The notes: generated by a model from the letters alone, not told the origin. A stretch of 64,000 bases of DNA from Microbacterium terricola (GCF_027943945.1 NZ_AP027141.1:1736001-1800000); one strand, 5' to 3'; shown: positions 26,107 through 36,876, numbered from the stretch's first letter. Translations and numbers: made by a program.

Positions 26107-26112
26107 TACCCT
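26107..26112 (+). promoter_or_regulatory. -10 box of leaderless phosphotransferase-like gene
   Basis: TACCCT, 6 bases before ATG 26119. It supports that start over the much longer open frame upstream. Confidence 0.5.
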
Positions 26113-26118
26113 GGGCAC

Positions 26119-27453
26119 ATGGCACGCTCACCCCTCACTCTAGCCGCGTCGGTGACTTCGGCTCTGCCCCGGGTCGGCGTCGTCGGGGCGGGAAACCTGA
26201 CCGAGTCGGCCACCGGCCGCTACGACGCGGCAGTGGTGCAGCTCGACGACGGACGACGCGTCGTCGTGCGGGTCCCCGCGGCGCCCGACGCCGCCTCGGA
26301 CGCCGCCTCCGACCTCGCGGCTGAGGCGCGCGCGCTGCGCGCGCTGACTCCCGGCGTGCGCGGCCTGCTGCCGTTCCGCGCGCCCGAGGTGCTCGGCGAG
26401 ACGAGCCTCGACGGCGCCCGCGCCGTCGTCGTCGACTACCTCCCCGGCTACCGGGTCGACGCCGCACACCTGCCGCCGGGTGAGGGTGTCGCGACCTCGA
26501 TCGGCGACGCGCTGGGCGCGCTGCACAGCCTTCCGCTGTCGATCGTGCGCACCGAGGGCCTCCCCTCGCGCACCCCCGAGCAGGTGCGCGACGACGTCCG
26601 GCGGACGATCGACCGGGCCTCGGAGACGCATGTCGCCCCGATCTCGCTGATCGCTCGGTGGACCAGGGCGGTCGAGAACGACGAGCTGTGGCGCTTCGAG
26701 TCCGCGGTGGTCCTCGGCGGCGCGGCCGCCGCATCCTTCCTGCTCGAGGACGTCGACGACATCCCGCAGGTGACCGGCGCGCTGGACTGGTCGGGATTGT
26801 CAGTCGGCGACCCCGCCACCGACCTGCAGTGGCTCGCCGCCGCGCCGGCCGCCGCCGACGACGTGTTCGCCGCGTATGTGCGTCGCAGCGGTCGCGCGCC
26901 CGACGCACTGCTGCGCGATCGCGCGCGCCTGTACGCCGAGCTCGAGTTCGCGAAGTGGCTGGTGCACGGACACGACGCCGACCGCGCCGACATCGTCGAC
27001 GACGCCGCCGCGCTGCTGCTGTCGCTGGCGGAGACCACGTCGGGTGAGGACATCGTCACGGATGCCGAGCTCGGCGTCGATGACGCGATCGCCCTCCTCG
27101 ACCGCGTGCCCGCAGCCGGCACCGCCGCCGGCACGCTCGCCGACATGTCGATGCAGACCGACACCTACGGTGCGGACGAGCTCTCGCTCTGGGACGAGGA
27201 GAACGAGGGCAGGACGGATGCGGCTGCCGACCCGTCCGACCAGACCCAGCCCGTCGCTCCCCTGGATCTCGGTTCGTTCGAGCCGCAGCCGACGGTCCCG
27301 CCGCTCGGCGTCGCCCCCATGGAGACCCTCGACGGACCGATGGCGCAGCGCGACGACGCGGACTCGGGACCGCTGGAGTGGGCCGACACGCAGGCGCAGG
27401 CGGAGAACTCGCGCGCCGCCGACGCCGCGCTGCGGCGGTGGCTCGCGCGCTGA
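26119..27453 (+). CDS. APH-fold phosphotransferase with lost catalytic loop
   Basis: A 444-residue protein of the aminoglycoside/macrolide phosphotransferase fold. The N-lobe (VVQLDDGRRVVVRVPAA), linker (VVVDYLPGYRVD) and C-lobe (GDALGALHSLP; GALDWSGLSVGDPATDLQWL, the DxD-type metal loop) are recognisable. Where active members have HGDlxxxN, this one reads VLGGAAAASF: the catalytic Asp is Gly and the Asn is Ser, so phosphotransfer is doubtful. The last 120 residues are acidic and low complexity. It takes the position held by an ion channel gene (Rv3200c) in mycobacteria, in opposite orientation to adnB and nudC. It ends 4 bases before the adnB stop. A regulatory pseudokinase is possible. Confidence 0.75.
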   Translation: MARSPLTLAASVTSALPRVGVVGAGNLTESATGRYDAAVVQLDDGRRVVVRVPAAPDAASDAASDLAAEARALRALTPGVRGLLPFRAPEVLGETSLDGARAVVVDYLPGYRVDAAHLPPGEGVATSIGDALGALHSLPLSIVRTEGLPSRTPEQVRDDVRRTIDRASETHVAPISLIARWTRAVENDELWRFESAVVLGGAAAASFLLEDVDDIPQVTGALDWSGLSVGDPATDLQWLAAAPAAADDVFAAYVRRSGRAPDALLRDRARLYAELEFAKWLVHGHDADRADIVDDAAALLLSLAETTSGEDIVTDAELGVDDAIALLDRVPAAGTAAGTLADMSMQTDTYGADELSLWDEENEGRTDAAADPSDQTQPVAPLDLGSFEPQPTVPPLGVAPMETLDGPMAQRDDADSGPLEWADTQAQAENSRAADAALRRWLAR

Positions 27454-27457
27454 CCGC

Positions 27458-30400
27458 TCAGGCCCGCAGGACCAGATCGGCAGCGAGGTAGTAGAGCACG
27501 ACGTCGATCGACTCCTTCGGCACGCCGTGGCGTCGGTGGTAGGCCTCGCGGTACAGCTCGAGCTGCAGCATCCGCTCGTCCTTCTCCGCGTCCGTGCGCG
27601 GGGCGGCGCCGGTCTTCCAGTCGACGATCTCGATGCGGTCGCCACGGCGGTACACCGCGTCGAGCTTGCAGATGATCACGTGCGGGCGGCCGTCGAGGTC
27701 GGTCGTGGTGAAGTCGATCTCGGTCTCGACCTCGAGGGGCTGCAGAGCGGCCCACTCCGAGCGCTCGAAGGTGTCGCGGAGAGCCTGCAGGGCGACGGCA
27801 TCGGCGGCCGATGAGGTGGAGGCGTCATCGGCGTCGGACTCCCAGAGCGCGTCGTCGAGCGAACCGGCCGCGCCGACGAGACCCGAGCGCTGCTCGACCC
27901 AGGCGTGGAACAGCGTGCCCAGCCGCGTCTGCCGGTACGGGCGCTCCGGCAGGGGGCGAGCGATGCGGGCGACGGTGCCGGCGTAGTCGGCGGCGAAGTC
28001 CTTGTAGCGCGACGCCGCGATGCGAGTGGGCGCGACCGCGGCCGTGCGCGTGTGGCGGGCGTCGCGCTCGGCGAGCAGCAGCACGAGATCATCGTCGGGG
28101 TGAGCACGGTCGGCGCCGACAGCGGCGTCGACGGCGGCTGCGGCCGCCTCGACCGTGGTGCGCCGTGCGCCGAGGGGGTCGATCGGCCAGGTGAGCATGC
28201 GGCGGTCGCCGAGGTAGGGGTTATCGCCCGGATCGTCGGAGGGCAGCTCGACGTCGAGAGCCTCGGCGATCTCGACGGCGAACACGCTGCGCTCCCTGGG
28301 CTTCTTGGTGCCCGACCAGCTCGATCCGCTCAGCAGCAGGTGGTCGCGGGCCCGGGTCACGGCGACGTACGCGAGCCGACGGTCCTCGTCGAGCTGACGC
28401 CCTCGATTCGCCTCGACGAAGGCGTCCAGCGCGCTCTTGAGCGCCTGCTGGGTCGGGCTCGCATGGGCGTCCCAGGCGAACACGGGCAGCCAGGAGGCGT
28501 CGCCGCGGAAGGCGTAGGGCAGCACGCCGAATCCGAGCCACCCCTTCGTGTCTCGCGGGGCGCTGGGCAGCTCGTCCTTGACCAGACGGACCACGGCCAC
28601 CGCATCCCATTCGAGGCCCTTCGAGCCGTGGATCGTCAGGAGCTGGACGACGTCGGGCTCGGGCGGCTCGGTGCGCGGCGCGAATTCGTCGAGCTGCTCG
28701 GCGTGGTCGAGCCAGGCGAGCAGGTTGGCGACGGACCCGCTCTCGTCGGCGGCGAGGAAGCCGTGCAGCTCGTCCACGAAGGCGCGCAGCTGCGCCGTGG
28801 CGATGCGCGCAGGTCCGCGCACGTCGTTGGCGGCGAGTTCGATGTCGAGCCGCAGCTCGAGCTCAATGAGCCGTACCAGCTCGGGCACCGGGATGCCGAC
28901 CGCGCGACGCAGGCCGGCGAACACGGCTCCCGCCTCGCGGAGGCGCTCTACGGCGCTCGGCGTGAAGGCGCTGAGCCATCCGTGATCGGGCCGGGTACGG
29001 GCCACGAAGTCGAGGGCGTCGATGAGCGAGCCCTGATCATCGCCCGCGCTGCCGCGGATCTGCTCGACGACCTCCGGGGCGAGCGGCTGGAGCGCCGCGT
29101 CGTGCCGGGCGAGGCGCCGGGCGAGCGCCGCGAGCTCGCGCATGTCGGGCAAGCCGATGGCCCAGCGGGGTCCGGTGAGCAGCCGGATCAGCGCGGAGCC
29201 GGCCGTCGGGTCGCTGATCACCCGCATCGCCGCGACCACGTCGACCACCTCGGGTGTCGACAGGAGTCCGCCGAGACCCAGGATGCGGTGCGGGATGCCG
29301 CGGCGACCGAGCGCGTCGCCGAAGCGGACCATGTGCTTCTTGCTGCGGAACAGCACGGCGCCGGTCGTCGAGCGCCCTGCCCGGGCGCGCGTCGCCCTCA
29401 CCTCGTGGAACCACTCGGCCACCCGCTCGGTCTCGGCGTCGAGGTCGGCGTCGAAGGAGAGCTCGACCGCGCCGGCCGGAGCCGCCGGGCGCGGGCGCAG
29501 CCCCTGCACGTCGACGGGCGCCCTGGCCGCAAGCGGTGCGAGCACCGCATTCGCGGCGGTGAGCACCTGCGCGCTGTTGCGCCAGCTCGTCAGCAGCGAG
29601 AACTGCGCGCAGGGCGCGTCCGGCGAGAAGGCCGCGGCGAATCCGCCCAGGTTGCCTGCGCTCGCGCCGCGCCAGCCGTAGATCGCCTGGTGCGGGTCGC
29701 CGACAGCCATCACGGCCGTCTCGGCGAAGAGGGCGGACAGCAGATCGGTCTGCACGACGGAGGTGTCCTGATACTCGTCGAGCAGGACGACCCGGTAGCG
29801 TGCCCGCAGCTCGGCGGCTGCCGCCGGGTGGTCGCGCACGACCTCGACGGCGCCGGCCACCTGGTCGGAGAAGTCCAGCACTCCCCTGCGCCGCTTCTGC
29901 ACCGCGTACTCGCGGGCGAGGTCGGCAAGCAGGCCGAGCCCGGAGACCTCGCGCTCGGCGGTGACGACGTCGGCGTAGACCGTGACCGTCTTGCGCTCGG
30001 ACGGGCGGTCGAGGACGCTGCGGAAGCCGTCGGGGAACGCGGCGAGATCGTCCAGCGAGACGAGGTTGTCGACGCCGTCGCGGGCGATGCGCAGGGCGGC
30101 GTCGACGATCGTGCCGAGCGCCTTGTCGCGCTCCTCGAGGCGGGGATCGTCCGAGGCGAAGATGACCTGGCGCATGAGGAGCCAGGCGGCCGACTCGCTG
30201 AGCACCACCGCCTCGGCGTCGCGGCCGATCCGCACCGCGTGCTCGCGCACGATCTGATCGGCGAAGCTGTTGTACGTGGCCACCGTCGGCCGATGCAGCA
30301 TCGCGTCGGCGTCGGCGGGCACGGGCTCGGCACCGGTCGCCGCCACCAGAGCGTCCAGCGCGCTCGTGCGCGTCGACCCCGGACGCTCGCCGCGTTCGAT

Positions 30401-30748
30401 CTCGCCGAACAGCGCCAGACGGCCCTCGGCGTGCAGCGCGGGCAGGTGCGGCAGCAGTCCGCGGCGCTCGAACTCGGCGAGCCGATCGAGCCGTGCCCTG
30501 ATCCGCTCGGCGAGCTCCCCCGCCGCCTTGCGCGTGAAGGTCAGACCCAGGACCTCGTCGCGGCCGACGATCCCGTTGGCCACCAGCCACACCACGCGCG
30601 CCGCCATCGTCTCGGTCTTGCCGCTGCCCGCGCCCGCCACGACGAGCGCCGGCGTGAGGGGCGCCTCGATCACCGCCGTCTGCTCTGCGGTGGGCGGGAA
30701 CTGCCCCAGCGCCGCCGAGATCGCGGCGGCTGTCAGCATCCCCGTCAC
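27458..30748 (-). CDS. adnB: AdnB subunit of AdnAB helicase-nuclease
   Basis: A 1096-residue motor-nuclease subunit of the actinobacterial double-strand-break resecting machine. The UvrD-like motor has VAGAGSGKTETM (motif I), LLDEYQDTS (II), AVGDPHQAIYGWRG (III), TIHGSKGLEWD (V) and YVAVTRARDH (VI). The C-terminal RecB-type nuclease shows RLGTLFHAWVEQR with the H, CKLDAVYRR and VDWKTGAAP as D and D-x-K, then QLELYREAY. GTG 30748 overlaps the adnA stop (GTGA), coupling the pair. AdnB is the dominant motor in the mycobacterial enzyme (family knowledge). With AdnA it loads at DNA ends and degrades or resects them for recombination. Confidence 0.94.
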   Translation of the reverse strand: MTGMLTAAAISAALGQFPPTAEQTAVIEAPLTPALVVAGAGSGKTETMAARVVWLVANGIVGRDEVLGLTFTRKAAGELAERIRARLDRLAEFERRGLLPHLPALHAEGRLALFGEIERGERPGSTRTSALDALVAATGAEPVPADADAMLHRPTVATYNSFADQIVREHAVRIGRDAEAVVLSESAAWLLMRQVIFASDDPRLEERDKALGTIVDAALRIARDGVDNLVSLDDLAAFPDGFRSVLDRPSERKTVTVYADVVTAEREVSGLGLLADLAREYAVQKRRRGVLDFSDQVAGAVEVVRDHPAAAAELRARYRVVLLDEYQDTSVVQTDLLSALFAETAVMAVGDPHQAIYGWRGASAGNLGGFAAAFSPDAPCAQFSLLTSWRNSAQVLTAANAVLAPLAARAPVDVQGLRPRPAAPAGAVELSFDADLDAETERVAEWFHEVRATRARAGRSTTGAVLFRSKKHMVRFGDALGRRGIPHRILGLGGLLSTPEVVDVVAAMRVISDPTAGSALIRLLTGPRWAIGLPDMRELAALARRLARHDAALQPLAPEVVEQIRGSAGDDQGSLIDALDFVARTRPDHGWLSAFTPSAVERLREAGAVFAGLRRAVGIPVPELVRLIELELRLDIELAANDVRGPARIATAQLRAFVDELHGFLAADESGSVANLLAWLDHAEQLDEFAPRTEPPEPDVVQLLTIHGSKGLEWDAVAVVRLVKDELPSAPRDTKGWLGFGVLPYAFRGDASWLPVFAWDAHASPTQQALKSALDAFVEANRGRQLDEDRRLAYVAVTRARDHLLLSGSSWSGTKKPRERSVFAVEIAEALDVELPSDDPGDNPYLGDRRMLTWPIDPLGARRTTVEAAAAAVDAAVGADRAHPDDDLVLLLAERDARHTRTAAVAPTRIAASRYKDFAADYAGTVARIARPLPERPYRQTRLGTLFHAWVEQRSGLVGAAGSLDDALWESDADDASTSSAADAVALQALRDTFERSEWAALQPLEVETEIDFTTTDLDGRPHVIICKLDAVYRRGDRIEIVDWKTGAAPRTDAEKDERMLQLELYREAYHRRHGVPKESIDVVLYYLAADLVLRA

Positions 30749-33700
30749 GACGCGCTCACCGCGCCGATGGTGTGGATGCGGCAGAGTCCGTACGAGTGGT
30801 CGGCACGGCAGTGCTCTTCGTAGGGCGCCTGGAACCCGCTGCCCCGCATGACGCCGACCGCGGCGGAGATGCGGTCCACGAACGCGGCGCGGGTGTCGTC
30901 GTCGAACGGCGGCTGGTGCGGGATCACGTAGTCCTTCTGGGAGGTGGGACGCAGTACGAGCAGTCGCGCGCCGCCGGCCGGGTGCCCTGCCGCCGCCTCG
31001 ATCGCGCCGGCCTCGAATGCGAGCTGGTAGGCGGCGAGCTGCGGGTTGTCTGCCACTTTGGCGTCGCTCTGCGGCTCGCGCTTGCCCGTCTTCAGGTCGA
31101 TGATCACGACCGCGCCTTCCGGAGTGAGCTCGACCCGGTCGATGTAGCCCGACAGCACCACCCCGTGCTCGAACACCTCTTCCGTCGTGAGCGGCACGGC
31201 CACCTCGAAATGCGGCTCGGCGGTGAGCAGGCTCCCGCCGGAGCGCTCGAAGTCGCGGAGGTACGCGTGCAGCCGTCTGATGAGGTCGCGCGCCCGGGTG
31301 AGCTCCGCGCGCTCGCGCCACGGCGCCTCGAAGGTCAGCTCGCCCCAGCGAGCCTCGACGGCGCGCCACAGCGCCGCCTCGTCTGCGCCCTCCGCGTGCT
31401 CCAGCGCCGCGTGGATGATGGTGCCGAGCCCGGCTGACGCGCTGCCGGCGTCGCCGCCGAGATCACCGATCACCCAGTTCAGCTCGCACTCTTCGAGCGT
31501 GTGGAGGCGCGACGGCGACACCCGGATGTCTTCGCGCGCGAGATCGCGCAGCGGCCCGGTCGACGTGGGTCCCGGCACCCCGTACCACTCGACAGGGCGG
31601 GAGCCCGCCACGCCGGCGTCGGCGAGGAGCGCGAGCTGCCCGGCCGCATGAGGTCGCGCAGATGCCCGGCCGGAGGTGAGGGTGCGACGGTGCGCGGCGA
31701 CGAGCCCGCGCAGGGAGAGCGGGTGCTCGCTCGTGAACGGCTCCGGATCGGGCAGGAACTCGAAGAACACACTCGGCCCGGTGTCGTCGTCATCCACTGC
31801 GGTGACGATCAGCTGCGTCGTCGCCCGGGAGGCGGCGCGGACGAGCAGGCGCAGCTCGTCGTGCATCGCCGCCCTGCGCCGGTCGAGCGGCGCGAGCGCC
31901 TCACCCTCACCGGCCACGGCTGCGCCCGCGAGGCGCCAGGTCTCCAGCAGGGAGCCGCGCAGACGCGTGTTCGGCCACACCCCGTCCTGCACCCCGGCGA
32001 TGACGACGGTGTCGAACTCGGTGCCGATCGCGCCGGCCGGGGTGAGGACGCGCACAGCGGCATCGGGCAGGGCGGCGTCGAGGCGGTCGTCGGCGACGTC
32101 GCTGTCGAGCACGCCGCGCACGAACGCGCGCGGGTCGGAGTCGACGGTGCGCTCGACGAAGCGCTTGGCCGCCTGGAAGAGGGCCACGACGGCGTCGAGG
32201 TCGCGCCCCGCCTGCTCGGCAAGGGGTCCGTGCCCCGCGGCGAGCTCGGTCCATGCCCGTTCGAGGTGACTGCGATCCCACGCCGTCCAGAGCAGCTCGT
32301 GGACGGTCGCCCCCTCGGCGAGCTCGCGTCGGAGCACCTCGAGCGTGCGTGCGAGGGTCGCTGCGCGTCGCGCCTCGCGGGTGTCGAGCAGATCGAACTC
32401 CAGCGGGAAGCGCATCGCCGAGACCAGCAGCTCCCGACCCGCCCGCTCTCCCCCGGCGGCGAGCTCACTGTGCCGCAGACCCGACCGCAGACGGCGCAGC
32501 TCGATCGGATCGAGCCGGCCGCACACCCCGCCGAGCGCGCCGGACACGTCGTCAGCGGTCCAGTCGTCGTCGCTCGCGGCGAGCTCGATGAGGCGCAGCA
32601 GGTCGCGAACGGGCGCGAGCGCCCCGAGCGCCTGACCGGGCCCGCTCGCCCGAGCCGGCACCTCGCGCGCCGACAGCTCTGCCTCGAGCGCGCTGATCTG
32701 CCGGGTGTCGTGGGCGATCACCGCGCAGGAGCCCCACGGGACGCCGGCGTGCACATGCCGTTCGCGCAGCAGCCGCGCGATCGCGTCGTACTCCTCGGCG
32801 CTCGAGCGCAGGGTGAGCGCGCGCAGTGAGGCGTCCGGCTCGACGCCCACGGGCGCGGCTCGGTGGGCGACGACGCCGACCGCCCCGATGTGACCGGTGA
32901 CGCGGCGCACGAGGTCGATGTGGGCGGGGGTGCCCCTGTGCGCGTCGCGCAGCACCCATTGACCGCCGAGGCCCGCGGCGAGCCGGGCGAAGTTCTCGGG
33001 CGTCGCGCCGCGGAACGCACCCGCGCCGACGTCGGGGTCGCCGAAGGCCAGCACCGCCATCCCCCTGGCACGGCACGCCTCGACCAGCTCGACGCCGCCG
33101 AGTGTGAGCTCCTGCGCGTCGTCGATGAGCAGCGCGGCCACCGGATCGAGCAGCTGCGCCCCCGCACCGCCGGCTCGGACGAGGCCGACAGCCTCGCGGA
33201 TGAGTCCGGCGGCATCGCGGTGAGCCCCGCGCATGTCGGCACGGACCTGGAGGTACTCGGCCGTGAACGATGCCATCGACTCCCACACCGGCAGCTCGTG
33301 GGCACGGCCGAGCGCCGCGAGCCGCGCGGGCTCGAGGCCCAGCGTCGTGCACTCCGCGATGAATGCGCGGACCTCGGCGCGGAACCCCTTGGTGCTGCGG
33401 ATCGACGGGGTGAGCCAGTCGGGCCAGCGGGTCGGCGCGTGCTGCTCGTCTTCGGCGTCGCCGTCGAGGAGGTCGTGGATGAGCTGGTCCTCGTCGGCGC
33501 CGGTGAGCAGCTGCGGCGGCTCGTCACCGGCCGCGACGGCCGCCGCGCGGACCAGGCGGAAGGCGAACGAGGCGACCGACCGCGCCATCGGACCGGATGT
33601 CGCCTGCCCGACCGTCAGTGCGAGCCGGTCGCGCAGCGCGGTCGCGGTGAGACGGGAGGGCGTCAGCACGGCGATGGCGTCGGGAGTGACGCCTGCGGCG

Positions 33701-33831
33701 ACGAGCGCCGCGACCCGGTCGGTCAGCGCCGTGGTCTTGCCCGTCCCCGGGGCGCCGACCACCACGCCTGATGCGTCGAACGGGAGGTCGGCGATCGCCT
33801 GCTGGGCGGCGTCCGCACTCCTTTCGACCAT
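30745..33831 (-). CDS. adnA: AdnA subunit of AdnAB helicase-nuclease
   Basis: A 1028-residue partner of AdnB. The motor domain has Walker A VVGAPGTGKTTAL and a degenerate motif II, LLIDDAQELT. The nuclease domain is intact: GLGTIIHAALEHAEG, GYIDRVEL, VIIDLKTGK and QLAAYQLAF. Three cysteines that may bind iron-sulfur are visible: one in LEECELNW before the nuclease and two in EEHCRADHSYGLCRIH at the end, one fewer than the four of AddB-type proteins. The ATG at 33831 has TAGCGT 6 bases upstream, so the mRNA is probably leaderless. It is transcribed with adnB. Confidence 0.92.
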   Translation of the reverse strand: MVERSADAAQQAIADLPFDASGVVVGAPGTGKTTALTDRVAALVAAGVTPDAIAVLTPSRLTATALRDRLALTVGQATSGPMARSVASFAFRLVRAAAVAAGDEPPQLLTGADEDQLIHDLLDGDAEDEQHAPTRWPDWLTPSIRSTKGFRAEVRAFIAECTTLGLEPARLAALGRAHELPVWESMASFTAEYLQVRADMRGAHRDAAGLIREAVGLVRAGGAGAQLLDPVAALLIDDAQELTLGGVELVEACRARGMAVLAFGDPDVGAGAFRGATPENFARLAAGLGGQWVLRDAHRGTPAHIDLVRRVTGHIGAVGVVAHRAAPVGVEPDASLRALTLRSSAEEYDAIARLLRERHVHAGVPWGSCAVIAHDTRQISALEAELSAREVPARASGPGQALGALAPVRDLLRLIELAASDDDWTADDVSGALGGVCGRLDPIELRRLRSGLRHSELAAGGERAGRELLVSAMRFPLEFDLLDTREARRAATLARTLEVLRRELAEGATVHELLWTAWDRSHLERAWTELAAGHGPLAEQAGRDLDAVVALFQAAKRFVERTVDSDPRAFVRGVLDSDVADDRLDAALPDAAVRVLTPAGAIGTEFDTVVIAGVQDGVWPNTRLRGSLLETWRLAGAAVAGEGEALAPLDRRRAAMHDELRLLVRAASRATTQLIVTAVDDDDTGPSVFFEFLPDPEPFTSEHPLSLRGLVAAHRRTLTSGRASARPHAAGQLALLADAGVAGSRPVEWYGVPGPTSTGPLRDLAREDIRVSPSRLHTLEECELNWVIGDLGGDAGSASAGLGTIIHAALEHAEGADEAALWRAVEARWGELTFEAPWRERAELTRARDLIRRLHAYLRDFERSGGSLLTAEPHFEVAVPLTTEEVFEHGVVLSGYIDRVELTPEGAVVIIDLKTGKREPQSDAKVADNPQLAAYQLAFEAGAIEAAAGHPAGGARLLVLRPTSQKDYVIPHQPPFDDDTRAAFVDRISAAVGVMRGSGFQAPYEEHCRADHSYGLCRIHTIGAVSAS

Positions 33832-33837
33832 GTCAGC

Positions 33838-33843
33838 ACGCTA
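33838..33843 (-). promoter_or_regulatory. -10 box of leaderless adnA-adnB operon
   Basis: TAGCGT on the minus strand, 6 bases before ATG 33831. Confidence 0.55.
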
Positions 33844-33932
33844 GCGCCACTCGGCGACATCGCCGTTCGCACGCGTCCGACCCGTTCGCCGAGAGCGTTC
33901 CGGCCGCGGCCGACCGGCCGCATCCGGTGTCG

Positions 33933-33938
33933 TAGAGT
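33933..33938 (+). promoter_or_regulatory. -10 box of the DUF3107 gene
   Basis: TAGAGT, about 45 bases before GTG 33984. Unlike many neighbours this gene has a leader and a ribosome site (GCAGGAGGG). Confidence 0.5.
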
Positions 33939-33983
33939 TGCCATGCACCGGGCCAGACGCCCCGGCCGCAGGAGGGCAGTGAC

Positions 33984-34208
33984 GTGGAGATCCGCATCGG
34001 CATCGCAAACACCGGCCGTGAGCTCAGCTTCGAGACCAGCGACTCGGCGGCGACCGTGAAGCAGTCGGTGGCAGGCGCCCTCGACGCCGGAGCCACGCAC
34101 GTCACCTTCGCCGATGTGAAGGGCAACTCGTACATCGTGCCCACCGCCGGCCTCGCGTACATCGAGCTCGGGACGGAAGAGTCCCGCCGCGTCGGCTTCG
34201 TCGCCTGA
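33984..34208 (+). CDS. DUF3107 family small protein
   Basis: A 74-residue cytosolic protein, an almost standard DUF3107 (Rv3208A/TB9.4 in mycobacteria, from memory). It starts MEIRIGIANTGRELSFET and ends EESRRVGFVA. Function unknown. GTG 33984 is supported by GCAGGAGGG 6 bases upstream. Two bases separate it from the next small gene, so they are cotranscribed. Confidence 0.88.
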   Translation: MEIRIGIANTGRELSFETSDSAATVKQSVAGALDAGATHVTFADVKGNSYIVPTAGLAYIELGTEESRRVGFVA

Positions 34209-34210
34209 CG

Positions 34211-34498
34211 ATGGAGATCGTCTTCGCGCTGATGGTCGGCGCCGTGTGGGGCCTCGGGGCGCATTTCCTCGCGCCCGGTCGCGACACGCGGGGCGTCGCC
34301 GTCGGCCCGTTCACGGGCGCCCTCATCGGCGGGGTCACCTGGCTGATCCTCACCTGGGCGGGCGTCGGCACCGACAGCGGATGGCTGTGGCTGATCTCCA
34401 TGCTCACGCCGCTGCTCGCGTTCCCGGCACTGGCGGCGCTGACGGTGGCGCGTCGCGCGCACGATCAGCGTGAGCGCACCAGGCTCCGCATCCTCTAG
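34211..34498 (+). CDS. Small hypothetical membrane protein
   Basis: A 95-residue protein with three hydrophobic helices: residues about 3-20 (FALMVGAVWGLGAHFL), 32-50 (VGPFTGALIGGVTWLILTW) and 57-80 (WLWLISMLTPLLAFPALAAL), ending in a basic cytosolic tail RRAHDQRERTRLRIL. Not recognised. It is cotranscribed with DUF3107 and overlaps the convergent ferritin-like gene by 4 bases. Confidence 0.7.
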   Translation: MEIVFALMVGAVWGLGAHFLAPGRDTRGVAVGPFTGALIGGVTWLILTWAGVGTDSGWLWLISMLTPLLAFPALAALTVARRAHDQRERTRLRIL

Positions 34499-35208
34499 GC
34501 GGCGAGCCCCATGTCGTCCATGCGACGAGAGTGGGCGGCCATCAGGTCGGTGAACACCGGCTCGACCTTCTTCTCGTCCGCGCGCTGCAGCGATGCCGGA
34601 CGCAGGGCGGCACGGGCGATCAGCAGCGTGTCGCCGACGAGGCGCCGGCCCCACATGGCCAGCAGCGCCTTCCATTCCGGGTCGCTGGCGATCGTGGCCT
34701 TGATGATCTCGACGATCGCCTGCCGGTCGTTGTCGGCGCGCAGCATCCGCGCGACGCGCTGGCCGGTCTCCCCGTAGCTGAGCGAGAGCGCTTCGTAGAA
34801 GTCGTCCAGCATGCCCGCCGTGATGTGGACGGACAGCATCGTCTCCTGCGGACGCACACCGTGCGTGGCGCGGCGGAACGCGTCCAGCGGCTCACGGAAC
34901 GGCAGCATGAGAGCGGTCGGGTCGTCGCCGCGCTCGCGGATGAGAGCGACCAGCTGCTGGTGCTTCGTGAGCGCCGCGCCGGCGGCGCGAGAGAGCGACT
35001 CCTTGTCGGCCAGGCCGGGCGTCGAGGCGATCAGCTCCGACAGCGTCTCGAAGTAGCCGAGCTGCAGATAGGCGGCCTGACCGAGGAAGGTGTCGATCTC
35101 GGGAGCGAGCTCTTCGAAGTCGACGCGCCGCGCATCGCCGACGTCGTCACGCGACCGCAGCTGCAGGAGCCTGTCCTGCGGGCGGCGCTGCCAGAACCAC
35201 TTCACCAC
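34495..35208 (-). CDS. Ferritin-like fold protein
   Basis: A 237-residue all-helical protein of the actinobacterial ferritin-like group sometimes annotated as a MiaE-type tRNA hydroxylase relative. The helices contain EIDTFLGQAAYLQLGYFETL and a later HITAGMLDDFYEALS; whether the full Glu/His di-iron set is retained cannot be decided by eye. It matches Rv3210c by position next to the RNA helicase (from memory). GTG 35208 has TAGGCT exactly 6 bases upstream, one half of the symmetric divergent promoter at 35211-35237. Confidence 0.78.
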   Translation of the reverse strand: MVKWFWQRRPQDRLLQLRSRDDVGDARRVDFEELAPEIDTFLGQAAYLQLGYFETLSELIASTPGLADKESLSRAAGAALTKHQQLVALIRERGDDPTALMLPFREPLDAFRRATHGVRPQETMLSVHITAGMLDDFYEALSLSYGETGQRVARMLRADNDRQAIVEIIKATIASDPEWKALLAMWGRRLVGDTLLIARAALRPASLQRADEKKVEPVFTDLMAAHSRRMDDMGLAA

Positions 35209-35210
35209 GG

Positions 35211-35237
35211 GTCCAGCCTAGAGCCGATAGGCTGGAC
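35211..35237. promoter_or_regulatory. Symmetric divergent promoter, two TAGGCT boxes
   Basis: A perfect 10-bp inverted repeat (GTCCAGCCTA, 7-base spacer, TAGGCTGGAC). Each arm carries TAGGCT pointing outward: the left one is 6 bases from GTG 35208 (ferritin-like, leaderless), the right one drives the helicase mRNA, which has a leader of about 100 bases. Confidence 0.6.
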
Positions 35238-35340
35238 ACGCCCCGGCAGTGGATCGGGGCCCCGCGCCTGCGGCTGAGTGAAGGGCGTGGATCCGACATT
35301 CTTCAGGCGGTCATCTCTCCGCCGGACAGGCTCAACAATC

Positions 35341-36858
<1,518 letters not shown>

Positions 36859-36876
36859 CCCGCAGCATCCCCCGAC

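Noticed and set aside
27905..30823. Open frame of 972 codons on the plus strand, antisense to adnB
   Set aside because: No domain; helicase and nuclease motifs are clear on the minus strand.
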